Of a DNA stretch of 64,000 nucleotides, positions 1 to 8,478 are shown piece by piece. Numbering within the stretch: position 1 is the stretch's first letter; each line of letters starts with the position of its first letter. Origin of the DNA: DATFJT01 sp965230755. Lineage in GTDB: Bacteria; Bacteroidota; Bacteroidia; Chitinophagales; Saprospiraceae. The notes under the pieces were generated by a model that saw only the letters and a program-made list of their open reading frames with translations, was not told the DNA's origin and made no database searches. A program made the position numbers and the translations under genes. The stretch spans positions 1 through 64,000 of the forward strand of contig CBDDLT010000021.1 of the NCBI GenBank assembly GCA_965230755.1. Reading direction: 5' to 3'.

Positions 1-661
1 CAAGATCGTTCGAAAGAATTCATTTCTTTTGAAGAGGGCCTCTACCCTATTGGATATGAAGGGAATGGATTTTACTACGACCACGAGTCTAAAAGACATC
101 AGTACTATTTATATCCTTTTTCAATAGCTCAATCCTTGGTGAGTAATGGAGAGTATATTGAATTCATTGAGGACAAGGGTTATGATCAGTTTGACCACTG
201 GTTGGATGAGGGATTTGCATACATCAAGAAGAACGATATTAGGATGCCACATTATTGGACCAAGATCGATAACAAGTATTACTCTTACACGCTAAAAGGA
301 CTTCATGAAGTTGATCCTGATCAGTCTGTAATGCATATTTCCTTTTATGAAGCGGCGGCCTACGCCTCGTGGAAATCTTGTAGGCTTCCCACTGAATTCG
401 AATGGGAAGCAGCAGCAAAGCAATTCAAGTGGGGGCGAACTTTGGGAGTGGACCTCCAGTGCCTTTCTCCCCTACCCTCAATTCGAAAAGGCAGAAGGGG
501 CTATTGGTGAGTATAATGGCAAGTTTATGGTAAACCAAAAAGTACTGAGAGGCGCTTCGTTTGCAACACCCCATGGACATAGTCGTATTTCTTACAGAAA
601 TTTTTTCCACCCCAATCTTAGGTGGATGTTATCTGGGATTAGATTGGCTAAAAACATTTAA
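1..661 (+). pseudogene. egtB: Ergothioneine biosynthesis protein EgtB, 3' part, frameshifted
   Basis: EgtB is the iron-dependent sulfoxide synthase that joins cysteine to trimethylhistidine. Only the C-terminal FGE-sulfatase-like domain is in the window; frame 1 is open from position 1, so the 5' end lies outside. Frame 1 carries the family-like stretch up to EFEWEAAAKQFKWG. The conserved continuation GELWEWTSSAFLPYP, then GEYNGKFMVNQ, VLRGASFATP and YRNFFHPNLRW, is in frame 2. The two frames join at the five-G run at 431-435: removing one G restores WGELWEW. The gene therefore carries a +1 insertion, or the sequence has an error there. egtD follows 18 bp downstream. The family assignment is firm; whether the gene is truly dead is not. 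Confidence 0.85.
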
Positions 662-679
662 GTAAAAAGCGAGAATTTA

Positions 680-1611
680 ATGGATATTCAGTTTGCAAAA
701 GACGTAATCGCGGGTTTGACGAGCAAACCCAAGCATTTGAGTTCGAAGTACTTCTATGATACTCAAGGAGACTTTCTCTTTCAAAAAATTATGCAATCTG
801 AGGACTATTATTTACCGGAATGCGAATTGGAGATTTTTGCCAATTCTACTAAAGAAATACTGGATTTTGTCGGTAAAAGGCCCCAATTGAGTATCATCGA
901 ATTAGGAGCTGGTGATGGAACTAAGACCTCTATTTTTCTTAAAAACTTAAGCCAATTCCAAGATAATATTGATTATATTCCTTTTGATATTTCTCCTAAT
1001 GTTCTCATTGAAAACGAACATAATATTCGAAAATTAATGCCTCAAATAAGGATTGAAGGCATCAGTGGAGAATTACTTTCAGAATATGCATCATTTCAAG
1101 CGCTTTAGTAATAAGCTTGTTCTTTTCCTAGGAAGTAATATTGGAAATTTTAATGAAGAGCAATGTCATGATTTTATGGCGCTTTTGAGAAGTCAAATGG
1201 AAAAAGATGATGTTCTTATTGTAGCAGTGGATTTGAAGAAGGATCCCAATATTATTCTTCGAGCTTATAATGATCATGAGGGATGGACCAGTAAATTCAA
1301 TTTCAATTTACTGACTAGAATTAATAGAGAACTCGATGGTGATTTGAAAGAAGAAAAGTTCATTCACTACCCCACATACGATCCTGTAACCGGAGAATGT
1401 CGCAGTTATTTAATTTCAAAAGAAGCGCACGGTGCACGGATTAATGGCAGAGATATCAATTTTCTAAAGGAGGAATCCATATTGATGGAGATTTCTAAAA
1501 AATTCGATTTACATGCCTTGAAAAACTGGGCAAACATCCACGATTTTAGCGAGGTACATCAGTTAACAGATTCTAAGGGATATTACTCCCATGAATCTAT
1601 ACAAAGTGTAA
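680..1611 (+). pseudogene. egtD: L-histidine N-alpha-methyltransferase EgtD, frameshifted
   Basis: EgtD is the SAM-dependent enzyme that trimethylates histidine as the first step of ergothioneine synthesis. The ATG at 680 opens frame 2 with KHLSSKYFYDTQGD and the SAM-site motif IIELGAGDGTKT, but this frame stops at 1108. Frame 3 carries the rest, including KLVLFLGSNIGNF and the acidic C-terminal half. The frames join at the TT of 1073-1074: deleting one T gives GEYFQNM. A second likely insertion is in the CCC at 1588-1590. Deleting one C gives GYYSMNLYKV followed by TAA at 1609-1611, which resembles the usual EgtD C-terminus; without this correction the frame runs on to 1670 and overlaps the convergent gene by 55 bp. 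The first shift is clear; the second is inference. Confidence 0.82.
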
Positions 1612-1615
1612 ACGA

Positions 1616-2803
1616 TCAGGGATATAAGCGGTATTTATCTCTCAATAAGCTGAATTGGACTAAACCTTGATGGACTTCATCCCAAAAATCATCACACAAA
1701 GACTTATTATCCATGCAATTCCTTAGTTTATCTGTTCCAGCTAGTTTATCAAAATGATCAGGACGATCGATGAAAACAAGTTTGTTCTGAGCAGCCCAAT
1801 CGTTGTATTTCATGAGTAGTCTTAGATCCAATGTTGTAGAATCCAAGTATTTGCTGTGCTCAATTCGAACAAAGGAACAGCTCTTATCTTGATATTTTGG
1901 CCATTTCGAAGAGGCTCGGACAGTAGGAACAAGAATTGTATCAAATTCTTCCAGTTTGGGATGCCCAAGGACCTCAAAGGGAAAATCCGTACCTCTACCA
2001 AGACTAAAAGTGGTTCCTTCAAAAAAACATAGATGGGGATAATTCTTGATGGAATTGTGATTAGGCAGATTAGGAGATGGGGCACGTTCGAGCTCGACAT
2101 AACTGTCCTGAGAAAAGTTGAGATTTTTAACAACTTTCAGTTCTAAGTCAGAGGAATGATCAATCCATGCTTCGCCCTTAATCATCATGGCGTACTCCCC
2201 TATCGTCATGCCGTAAATGACCGGAACAGGATGCATGCCAATGAAAGATTTAAATTTCGGTTCGAGTATAGGTCCTCCTAGGATATTATAGAAGGGATGA
2301 AGTCTATCCAAAACTAGAACAGGTGTTTGGGTTGCAGCAGCAGCTTCTAGTACATAATGCAAGGTCGAAATATAGGTGTAGAATCTTAGACCCAAATCTT
2401 GAAGATCGAATATTAGCACATCGACATCTTCTAAATCTTCCGTTTTCAATTTCTTATTGGACCCATACAAGGATATAACTGGAATATTCCTATAATTCTG
2501 GTTACCTATTTTTTCTCCAGCTGCCTTATCACCCCAAAACCCATGTTCAGGAGTAAAGATCTTACTAATTTTTATACCAAGACTCAAAAGGCTATCTACC
2601 AATAGAACTCCATTCAATTGAGAGGAGGAATGCATGACTAAAGCTACTTTCTTACCAGTGATTTCGGGGATATATTGATCGGTTTGATAGATTCCAGGGA
2701 GTACGGAGGTTTCTTGCTCAGTATCTTGTTGTGTTTTACTCGTGAAGCAAGAAAAAAATACTAAAAAGGTAAAGAGGAAAACAAAATGTTGCATATTTTT
2801 CAA
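1616..2803 (-). CDS. namZ: NamZ/DUF1343 exo-beta-N-acetylmuramidase, lipoprotein
   Basis: This 395-residue protein belongs to the DUF1343 (YbbC/NamZ) family, whose characterised member releases MurNAc from the non-reducing ends of peptidoglycan fragments. The sequence shows the family landmarks KIFTPEHGFWGDKAAGE (about 80-97), VLIFDLQDLGLRFYTYI (about 129-145), VLVLDRLHP, a GP(I/L)L-type segment and MHPVPVIYGMTIGEYA. The N-terminus is a short hydrophobic signal ending in FFSC, a plausible lipobox, so a periplasmic lipoprotein involved in wall recycling is likely. A second in-frame ATG lies three codons into the signal peptide. It is convergent with egtD and divergent from the exonuclease gene. 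Confidence 0.88.
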   Translation of the reverse strand: MKNMQHFVFLFTFLVFFSCFTSKTQQDTEQETSVLPGIYQTDQYIPEITGKKVALVMHSSSQLNGVLLVDSLLSLGIKISKIFTPEHGFWGDKAAGEKIGNQNYRNIPVISLYGSNKKLKTEDLEDVDVLIFDLQDLGLRFYTYISTLHYVLEAAAATQTPVLVLDRLHPFYNILGGPILEPKFKSFIGMHPVPVIYGMTIGEYAMMIKGEAWIDHSSDLELKVVKNLNFSQDSYVELERAPSPNLPNHNSIKNYPHLCFFEGTTFSLGRGTDFPFEVLGHPKLEEFDTILVPTVRASSKWPKYQDKSCSFVRIEHSKYLDSTTLDLRLLMKYNDWAAQNKLVFIDRPDHFDKLAGTDKLRNCMDNKSLCDDFWDEVHQGLVQFSLLRDKYRLYP

Positions 2804-2873
2804 TCTATTAGAATTTAAGATATATCTTTATTTATAATTTGGAGACAAGATCTGATACTGATCGAAAAATTGT

Positions 2874-4274
2874 ATGGATAAATTTGCCATCATAGATGTA
2901 GAAACCACCGGAGGTAGTTTCAAGAGGGATAGGATTATTGAAATTGCCATTGTAATCCATGATGGTAGTAAAGAATTAAGTAGATTCGAAACGCTGATCA
3001 ATCCGGAAATCACTATTCCAAGTTTCATCACGGGTCTTACTGGCATTCGACAAGAAATGGTTGAAAATGCACCCTATTTTTATGAGGTGGCCAAGGAAAT
3101 AGTCTTGATGACAGAAGATTGTATTTTTGTGGCTCACAATGTGCGATTTGACTACGGCTTTGTGCGATATGAATTCGAAAGACTGGGATATACATACAGC
3201 AGTAAGCGACTGTGTACGGTGAAGTTGGCCAAACAAAACTTGGAACTTCCCTCTTACGGAATGGATCAATTGATCGAACATTTTGGAATTGAGATTGAAG
3301 ACCGACATAGAGCGATGGGAGATGCCGCCGCTCTTTCTGAAATCTTTCCCCAGTTGTTTGCCAAAGAAGAAGACATCAATATTCCTAAACTATTACGTGA
3401 GGACATTAAGGCACATCAATTGCCCGATGGGATTAGTTTAGAGACTTATAAAGCCTTACCTCAGGATCCGGGAGTTTATTATATGTTGAATGATGAAGAC
3501 TATCCGGTATACATAGGCAAGAGCAACAATATCAAAAAACGAATTTATCAGCATTTTACCAGCAAAAAGAAGGCGGAGGTGGCTTTTGAACGCCTGGTCA
3601 AGGGTTTTAGATATGAATTGACCGGAAGTACACTTATCGCTGAGTTAAAGGAGGCCGCTGAGATTAAAAGTTATTTACCTGTTCTAAATCGTGCACAGAG
3701 AAATAATAAGAAGCATTATTTCAGTTATCTCGAGAAAAGTGAATTGGGACATGAGGTGGTTAAATACAGCGAGATAAAGGATGCAGATGATGGAAAGCAC
3801 ATTCTAAGATATCACACCACAAAAAAGTCGGCTTCTTCCTATGTCCATAGTTTGAGGAGGGGTTTAGGATTGTGTTCTTGCATACAAAAAGGCATATTGG
3901 ACAAATATCCAAGTTGCATTCACGATCAGCTGAACAACTGTGATAAGGCGAGCAATGAAGATCCTGAGTATTACAATGAAAAATTTAGTGAGTTAAAGCA
4001 TTCTTATCCCAAGTACCCCTTGGATAATGGAGTCATTTTCATCGAAAGTTCTTTTTACAATCAAACTGATTATATCCTCATTGAAGGAGGAGTTTATCAG
4101 GGATATGGAACCTTGCATCAAGAAGAACAGAGTATCTCAGGTATAGAGGGATTTCGAGATAATCTCAATTATCAGGAAGAAACATTGGATGTATTGAGGA
4201 TATTGAAGAGTTACTTTTTTAAGAGATCCGGAAGAATTAAGAAAATCAAGTTTCCAGCAGGGAGTTTTCTTTAA
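2874..4274 (+). CDS. DnaQ-like 3'-5' exonuclease fused to GIY-YIG nuclease domain
   Basis: This is a 466-residue two-nuclease fusion. Residues 1-165 form a DEDDh exonuclease like the DNA polymerase III epsilon subunit: DVETTG gives the first D/E pair, HNVRFDYGF the second D, and HRAMGDA the H-x4-D. Residues about 195-275 form a UvrC/Cho-like GIY-YIG domain (DPGVYYML, then PVYIGKSNNIKKRI and a conserved E in LIAELKEA). The C-terminal 190 residues match no domain I can name. Such fusions are known in Bacteroidota and Actinobacteria and are presumed to act in DNA repair. The final TAA is one base from the convergent pyrF stop, so the two transcripts may interfere. Confidence 0.88.
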   Translation: MDKFAIIDVETTGGSFKRDRIIEIAIVIHDGSKELSRFETLINPEITIPSFITGLTGIRQEMVENAPYFYEVAKEIVLMTEDCIFVAHNVRFDYGFVRYEFERLGYTYSSKRLCTVKLAKQNLELPSYGMDQLIEHFGIEIEDRHRAMGDAAALSEIFPQLFAKEEDINIPKLLREDIKAHQLPDGISLETYKALPQDPGVYYMLNDEDYPVYIGKSNNIKKRIYQHFTSKKKAEVAFERLVKGFRYELTGSTLIAELKEAAEIKSYLPVLNRAQRNNKKHYFSYLEKSELGHEVVKYSEIKDADDGKHILRYHTTKKSASSYVHSLRRGLGLCSCIQKGILDKYPSCIHDQLNNCDKASNEDPEYYNEKFSELKHSYPKYPLDNGVIFIESSFYNQTDYILIEGGVYQGYGTLHQEEQSISGIEGFRDNLNYQEETLDVLRILKSYFFKRSGRIKKIKFPAGSFL

Positions 4275-4275
4275 T

Positions 4276-5085
4276 TCAGTCCATCTTGGATTTCATCCAT
4301 CGATCGTACTCCTCGCACTTTTGTCTACTCTGATCTGAAAAAACTTTATCGTTCCCGGCAAAAATTATCCCTCGACTTGAATTGATCAGGAATCCCAAAT
4401 TCTGATTCGATAATGCATCGAAGACCTCGTCTCCATCACCGCCTTGTGCTCCAACACCCGGAACCAAGAAGAAGTGATCCAAAAACTCTTGTCTTATCTC
4501 ACTCATTTCCTCCGAATTCGTAGCACCAATGACAAACATCAGTTGATCCGAAGAAGCAACAGCGGCCATTTTATGCATGGCTTCGATGTATAAAGGTCTA
4601 TTGTTCTCTAGCCTTAGCTTTTCAAAATCTTGAGCTCCTTTATTAGAAGTTAATCCTAGGGCAATAACCGTTTTATCGCTGTACTCCAAGAAGGGTTCCA
4701 GAGAATCCAAACCCATATAGGGATTTACTGTGATGGCATCGAAGTTCATGTGCTCGAAAAAGGATTTGGCATATTGTCTTGCCGTATTACCGATATCTCC
4801 GCGTTTCGCATCAGCAATAACAAAAGAAGTTTCTCTGGGAATCATTGCCAAAGTATCAGCCATGTCATCCCATCCTTTACTTCCTCGGGATTCATAAAAT
4901 GCAGTATTGATCTTGTAGGAAACACATAAGTCTTGAGTAGCTTCTATGATTCTTTTATTGAATTCAAGTACAGGGCGGTCATAATCCAACAAAAAGGATG
5001 GAATTCTTGAAATATCGGAATCCAATCCCACGCATAAAAAATTCTTCTTTGACTGAATAATAGAACTCAATCCCTGTACAAGCAT
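4276..5085 (-). CDS. pyrF: Orotidine 5'-phosphate decarboxylase, type 2
   Basis: PyrF decarboxylates OMP to UMP, the last step of de novo pyrimidine synthesis. At 269 residues it fits the longer subfamily 2. Visible motifs are CVGLDSD near residue 20, the active-site ADAKRGDIGNTA (about 91-102, with the D-K-R-D tetrad region) and AITVNPYMGLDSL, and near the C-terminus FLVPGVGAQGGD and the phosphate-binding SSRGI. It is the last gene of the mrp-nfu-pyrF operon, 5 bp after nfu. The next pyrimidine gene in the window, pyrE, is about 58 kb away at the right edge. Confidence 0.95.
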   Translation of the reverse strand: MLVQGLSSIIQSKKNFLCVGLDSDISRIPSFLLDYDRPVLEFNKRIIEATQDLCVSYKINTAFYESRGSKGWDDMADTLAMIPRETSFVIADAKRGDIGNTARQYAKSFFEHMNFDAITVNPYMGLDSLEPFLEYSDKTVIALGLTSNKGAQDFEKLRLENNRPLYIEAMHKMAAVASSDQLMFVIGATNSEEMSEIRQEFLDHFFLVPGVGAQGGDGDEVFDALSNQNLGFLINSSRGIIFAGNDKVFSDQSRQKCEEYDRWMKSKMD

Positions 5086-5090
5086 GCCTT

Positions 5091-5342
5091 CTAGTTAACT
5101 GCTTTTACTGAAGAAATTTCCGGGATTTTATTCTTTAGTGTTTCTTCAACACCGGCCCTCATCGTCAATTCGGACATAGAACAGTTTTCGCAATTACCCA
5201 TCCATTCGACATGGACAATCATATCTTCACTGACATCGACCACTTTAATATTGCCACCGTCAATGGCCAAATGAGGCCTTACTTCGTCCAGTGCCTTGTC
5301 TATTCTCTGAATTAGATCTTGTTTTTGAATAGCTGTCATCAT
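5091..5342 (-). CDS. NifU C-terminal-domain Fe-S scaffold protein (Nfu type)
   Basis: This 83-residue single-domain protein corresponds to the NifU C-terminal domain, which carries [4Fe-4S] clusters to apo-proteins. Diagnostic parts are RPHLAIDGGNIKVVDV and the CENC motif (C-x2-C, about residues 51-54) that binds the cluster between two monomers. It lies between mrp (4 bp gap) and pyrF (5 bp gap), and Mrp/ApbC is itself an Fe-S carrier, so the two probably work together. There are two adjacent ATG codons at the start. Confidence 0.93.
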   Translation of the reverse strand: MMTAIQKQDLIQRIDKALDEVRPHLAIDGGNIKVVDVSEDMIVHVEWMGNCENCSMSELTMRAGVEETLKNKIPEISSVKAVN

Positions 5343-5346
5343 ACAA

Positions 5347-6438
5347 TCAGTTCATCTTTACTTTTTGTGTCGGATTTTGATTGGCATTTCTCCATGCCAG
5401 TTTTTCAATGGTCTTGTCCGCTAAGGTAGAAAAATATTCCTTCAAAGGGTGATTATCTTCCATCGCAGCCGGAATACCATTATCATTGGATTCGCCGGCT
5501 TCAACAATTAAAGGAATTTTGGCTAGCTCGGGAACGTTGAGCTGGTCAGAGAGCATTTGCCCCCCACCCTTTCCAAACAAATGATATTGCATGGAGGGCA
5601 ACTCTTTAGGAGTAAACCATGACATGTTTTCTACTATACCCAAAATGGGGACATTGATATTTTCCAATCTGAACATATTGGCAGCTCTTAAAGCGTCATC
5701 TACCGATATCTGAGCAGGAGAAGTTACTACAATTGATCCCGTCACAGCAATGGTCTGTACTAGTGTTAGTTGAATATCGCCGGTTCCAGGTGGAAGATCC
5801 ACAATCAGATAATCCAATTCTGGCCAATCACAATCGTTAATAAACTGCTTGATTACCCCGGACAATCTCGGTCCTCTCAAAACCACCGCTTGTTCAGGAT
5901 TAATGATAAAACCGATGGATATCATGTATACACCGAATTTTTCCAGCGGCATGATCATTTGTTTTCCACTTCGCGAAGACATTTTCGGTCTTTCGCCTTT
6001 CAGGCCCATTAGGCCCGGTATGGAAGGACCGTATAAGTCTCCATCAATTAAACCTACTCTAAAGCCTTTTTGAGCTAAGGTACAAGCCAAATTAACCGAA
6101 ACGGTAGATTTCCCTACCCCACCTTTGCCTGAAGCCACTGCAAGTATATTTTTCGCATTCAATCCAGGAGGATTGGAAGACTTTGGGGGTTCGGATAATA
6201 CATGTATGTTGATATCATATTGGTCTCCAACAACACCAAATACGGCTTCATGACAGTGTTGGATTAAAATTTGCTTGCTTTCCTTGGTCAGTGGTGGTAC
6301 GTTGAGCTCGAGATTCAAGCGATTTCCTTCAATCTCTAAACGATATATCATTCCAAGATCAACAATACTATTTCCCTTGGAAGGATCCTTTATTTTGGAC
6401 AATGCATCAAGAATGTTTTGCTTATTGACTTCAGCCAT
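5347..6438 (-). CDS. mrp: Mrp/ApbC-type P-loop ATPase, iron-sulfur carrier
   Basis: This 363-residue ATPase of the Mrp/NBP35 family binds and transfers Fe-S clusters. An N-terminal MIP18/DUF59-like domain (residues 1-85, IKDPSKGNSIVDLGMI) precedes the deviant Walker A motif VASGKGGVGKST at about 104-115. DGDLYGPSIPGLMG, the switch PPGTGD and a NMSW segment follow. The C-x-x-C expected after NMSW in many Mrp proteins is not visible here (the text reads NMSWFTPKELPSMQYHLFG), so cluster binding may differ. It is the first gene of the mrp-nfu-pyrF operon and shares a 39-bp divergent promoter region with ribF. Confidence 0.92.
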   Translation of the reverse strand: MAEVNKQNILDALSKIKDPSKGNSIVDLGMIYRLEIEGNRLNLELNVPPLTKESKQILIQHCHEAVFGVVGDQYDINIHVLSEPPKSSNPPGLNAKNILAVASGKGGVGKSTVSVNLACTLAQKGFRVGLIDGDLYGPSIPGLMGLKGERPKMSSRSGKQMIMPLEKFGVYMISIGFIINPEQAVVLRGPRLSGVIKQFINDCDWPELDYLIVDLPPGTGDIQLTLVQTIAVTGSIVVTSPAQISVDDALRAANMFRLENINVPILGIVENMSWFTPKELPSMQYHLFGKGGGQMLSDQLNVPELAKIPLIVEAGESNDNGIPAAMEDNHPLKEYFSTLADKTIEKLAWRNANQNPTQKVKMN

Positions 6439-6450
6439 GGGCTATTTTTT

Positions 6451-6466
6451 TAGTTTTGCAAAATTA
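6451..6466. promoter_or_regulatory. Back-to-back divergent promoter -7 boxes (ribF / mrp)
   Basis: Two sequences matching the Bacteroidota -7 consensus TAnnTTTG abut: TAGTTTTG on the plus strand (6451-6458) and TAATTTTG on the minus strand (6466-6459). Together they make a 16-bp near-palindrome, TAGTTTTGCAAAATTA. The first faces ribF (ATG at 6478), the second mrp (ATG at 6438), with leaders of roughly 15 nt. A TTG at 6425-6427 could be the plus-strand -33 element at slightly long spacing. The consensus is established for this phylum; promoter activity here is inference. Confidence 0.65.
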
Positions 6467-6477
6467 ATGCTATTTGG

Positions 6478-7410
6478 ATGAAAGTTTATTGGAATACAGA
6501 TAATCTTCCAAAATTTAAACAAAGTACAATTACAATAGGTTCATATGACGGTGTTCATCTGGGACATCGAAGAATCCTGGAGACTATTGTAGAGAGATCT
6601 AGGGCCTCGGGATCCAAGAGTATTTGTATTAGTTTTCATCCTCATCCACGTCATTTCTTTAATCCTGATTCACCACTGAGATTGCTTACTTCCATACACG
6701 AGAAGATCAAATTATTAGGAGAGATAGGCATTGATTACTTTGTCATTGTTCCATTTGATCTTTCATTCTCCGATATGTCAGCAGAAGCTTACATCAAGGA
6801 CTTTTTGGTAAAAAGATTTGATCCAAAGGAAATAATCATTGGCTATGATCACCATTTTGGAAAAGATCGGGAAGGTGATACGAAGATGTTGCAGCGTTGT
6901 TCGAATGAATTAGATTATAGTGTTGTGCAAATTACACAGCAGATGGTTGATGAGATCGGAATAAGTTCGACGGAAATAAGAAAAGCAGTGACGGATAACA
7001 ATTTTGTGTTGGCCAATCAACTACTAGGGTACCCATATCTACTCAGTGGAAAAGTCATTTATGGAAAACAAATAGGTCGTGAACTGGGATATCCAACAGC
7101 CAACTTAGAGATAGATTCTAAGCAAAAACTAATTCCGTCTGAAGGAGTTTATGCTGTAAAAATTAGAATTCAGGCAGAAGAAGAGTTGAATGGCATGATG
7201 TATATTGGTAGGAGACCTACACTGGATGAGAATCAAAAAAGATCTATTGAGGTTAATATTTTTGATTTTGATCAGGACATTTACCACCGCAATATCGAGA
7301 TTGGAATAATTGATTATATTAGAGAAGACATACGATTTGAATCCCTCGACGAGTTAAAAGAACAATTGAGGATGGACGAAATAAAATGTAAGCAGAGATT
7401 AAAGCATTGA
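6478..7410 (+). CDS. ribF: Bifunctional riboflavin kinase / FAD synthetase
   Basis: RibF phosphorylates riboflavin to FMN and adenylylates FMN to FAD. The N-terminal nucleotidyltransferase shows ITIGSYDGVHLGHRRIL (residues about 19-35, with the HxGH nucleotide-binding motif) and IIGYDHHFGKDREG. The C-terminal kinase domain has GKVIYGKQIGRELGYPTANL (about 195-214) and the NIFDFDQDIY segment. The length of 310 residues is normal. The ATG lies 20 bp after the plus-strand -7 box. It is the first gene of a three-gene operon with the glycosyltransferase starting immediately after its stop. Confidence 0.95.
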   Translation: MKVYWNTDNLPKFKQSTITIGSYDGVHLGHRRILETIVERSRASGSKSICISFHPHPRHFFNPDSPLRLLTSIHEKIKLLGEIGIDYFVIVPFDLSFSDMSAEAYIKDFLVKRFDPKEIIIGYDHHFGKDREGDTKMLQRCSNELDYSVVQITQQMVDEIGISSTEIRKAVTDNNFVLANQLLGYPYLLSGKVIYGKQIGRELGYPTANLEIDSKQKLIPSEGVYAVKIRIQAEEELNGMMYIGRRPTLDENQKRSIEVNIFDFDQDIYHRNIEIGIIDYIREDIRFESLDELKEQLRMDEIKCKQRLKH

Positions 7411-8478
7411 TTGTTGACCTTCGAAAAATCATATCTTACTAGAGAGAAAGTTTGTATCGCTATTCTCAATTACAATGGCCAGAAACACCTCAAAACATTT
7501 CTACCTGATGTTATCAATGCTGTGGAGAATACAGAAGTTATTTGTGTAATTGACAACGGCTCAACGGATGATAGTGTTGATTTTCTTCAATCCAACTATC
7601 CGGAAATTCAGCTTATTCAACTAGCCAAAAATTATGGTTTTGCAGGCGGTTATAATGTCGGTCTCGAAAATATTCAATCAGAGTATTACTTGTTATTGAA
7701 TTCGGATGTGTCGCCGGAGCCGGGTTTCTTAGAAAAAATGCTTAGGCATTTGGATGAAAATGAAGGCGTCGCAGCAGTTCAACCCACTATTTTGTCATAC
7801 GAATCCAAGGAGTTTTACGAATACGCAGGAGCAGCGGGAGGAATGATGGATTTGTTTCGTTATCCTTTTTGTAGAGGTCGAATTTTGAATCACGTAGAAC
7901 CCTTTAATCCTGAGTTAAAAAATGCTGAGGTATTTTGGGCTACAGGTGCCTGTGTTTTGGTTAGAAGTAAAGTATTTGAAGTGCTTGGAGGCTTTGCAGA
8001 TTATTATTTTGCTCATTGTGAGGAGATAGATCTGTGTTGGCGAATAAAGAGACTGGGATATGCCGTGGAAGTTTTAGTTGATGCCAAAGTTTATCACTTG
8101 GGAGGTGGTACTTTGAGTTATAATAGTCCTAGAAAAACCTATCTCAACTTTAGGAATAGCCTTTTTACCTTGATGAGAAATGAGCGTCTTCGAAATCTAA
8201 TTTGGTTGTTGCCCAGTCGATTATTACTGGATATAGTGGCCTGTTGTATGTTTTTTGTTAAGGGTGAAAGAAAGAATGCCACGGCTGTAATAAGAGCAAG
8301 ATTAAGCTATTTCGGTAAGTTGTCTCAACTCTTTAAAGAGCGTAGAAAACTGAAAAACCTGATCAGTAAAAATAAGATTGGAGATTCCAGAGAAGGAATT
8401 GGAATAAGGGCAAGAAGTATAATTTTTTACTATTACGTATTATCTAAACGTAAGTATTCAGAAATATTCAAGACATGA
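7411..8478 (+). CDS. Family 2 glycosyltransferase (rhamnosyltransferase-like)
   Basis: This 355-residue GT-A fold enzyme of family GT2 resembles the WbbL/RfbF group that extends cell-surface polysaccharides. It shows VCIAILNYNGQKHL (about 14-27), the nucleotide-binding VIDNGSTDDSV, the metal-binding LLLNSDVSPEPGF, and the acceptor-site region FAHCEEIDLCWRIKRLGY. A C-terminal basic, partly hydrophobic tail suggests membrane association. No ATG is available: the frame begins with two consecutive TTG codons directly after the ribF TGA, so a TTG start coupled to ribF termination is the best guess. It overlaps the pseudouridine synthase gene by ATGA. Confidence 0.88.
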   Translation: MLTFEKSYLTREKVCIAILNYNGQKHLKTFLPDVINAVENTEVICVIDNGSTDDSVDFLQSNYPEIQLIQLAKNYGFAGGYNVGLENIQSEYYLLLNSDVSPEPGFLEKMLRHLDENEGVAAVQPTILSYESKEFYEYAGAAGGMMDLFRYPFCRGRILNHVEPFNPELKNAEVFWATGACVLVRSKVFEVLGGFADYYFAHCEEIDLCWRIKRLGYAVEVLVDAKVYHLGGGTLSYNSPRKTYLNFRNSLFTLMRNERLRNLIWLLPSRLLLDIVACCMFFVKGERKNATAVIRARLSYFGKLSQLFKERRKLKNLISKNKIGDSREGIGIRARSIIFYYYVLSKRKYSEIFKT

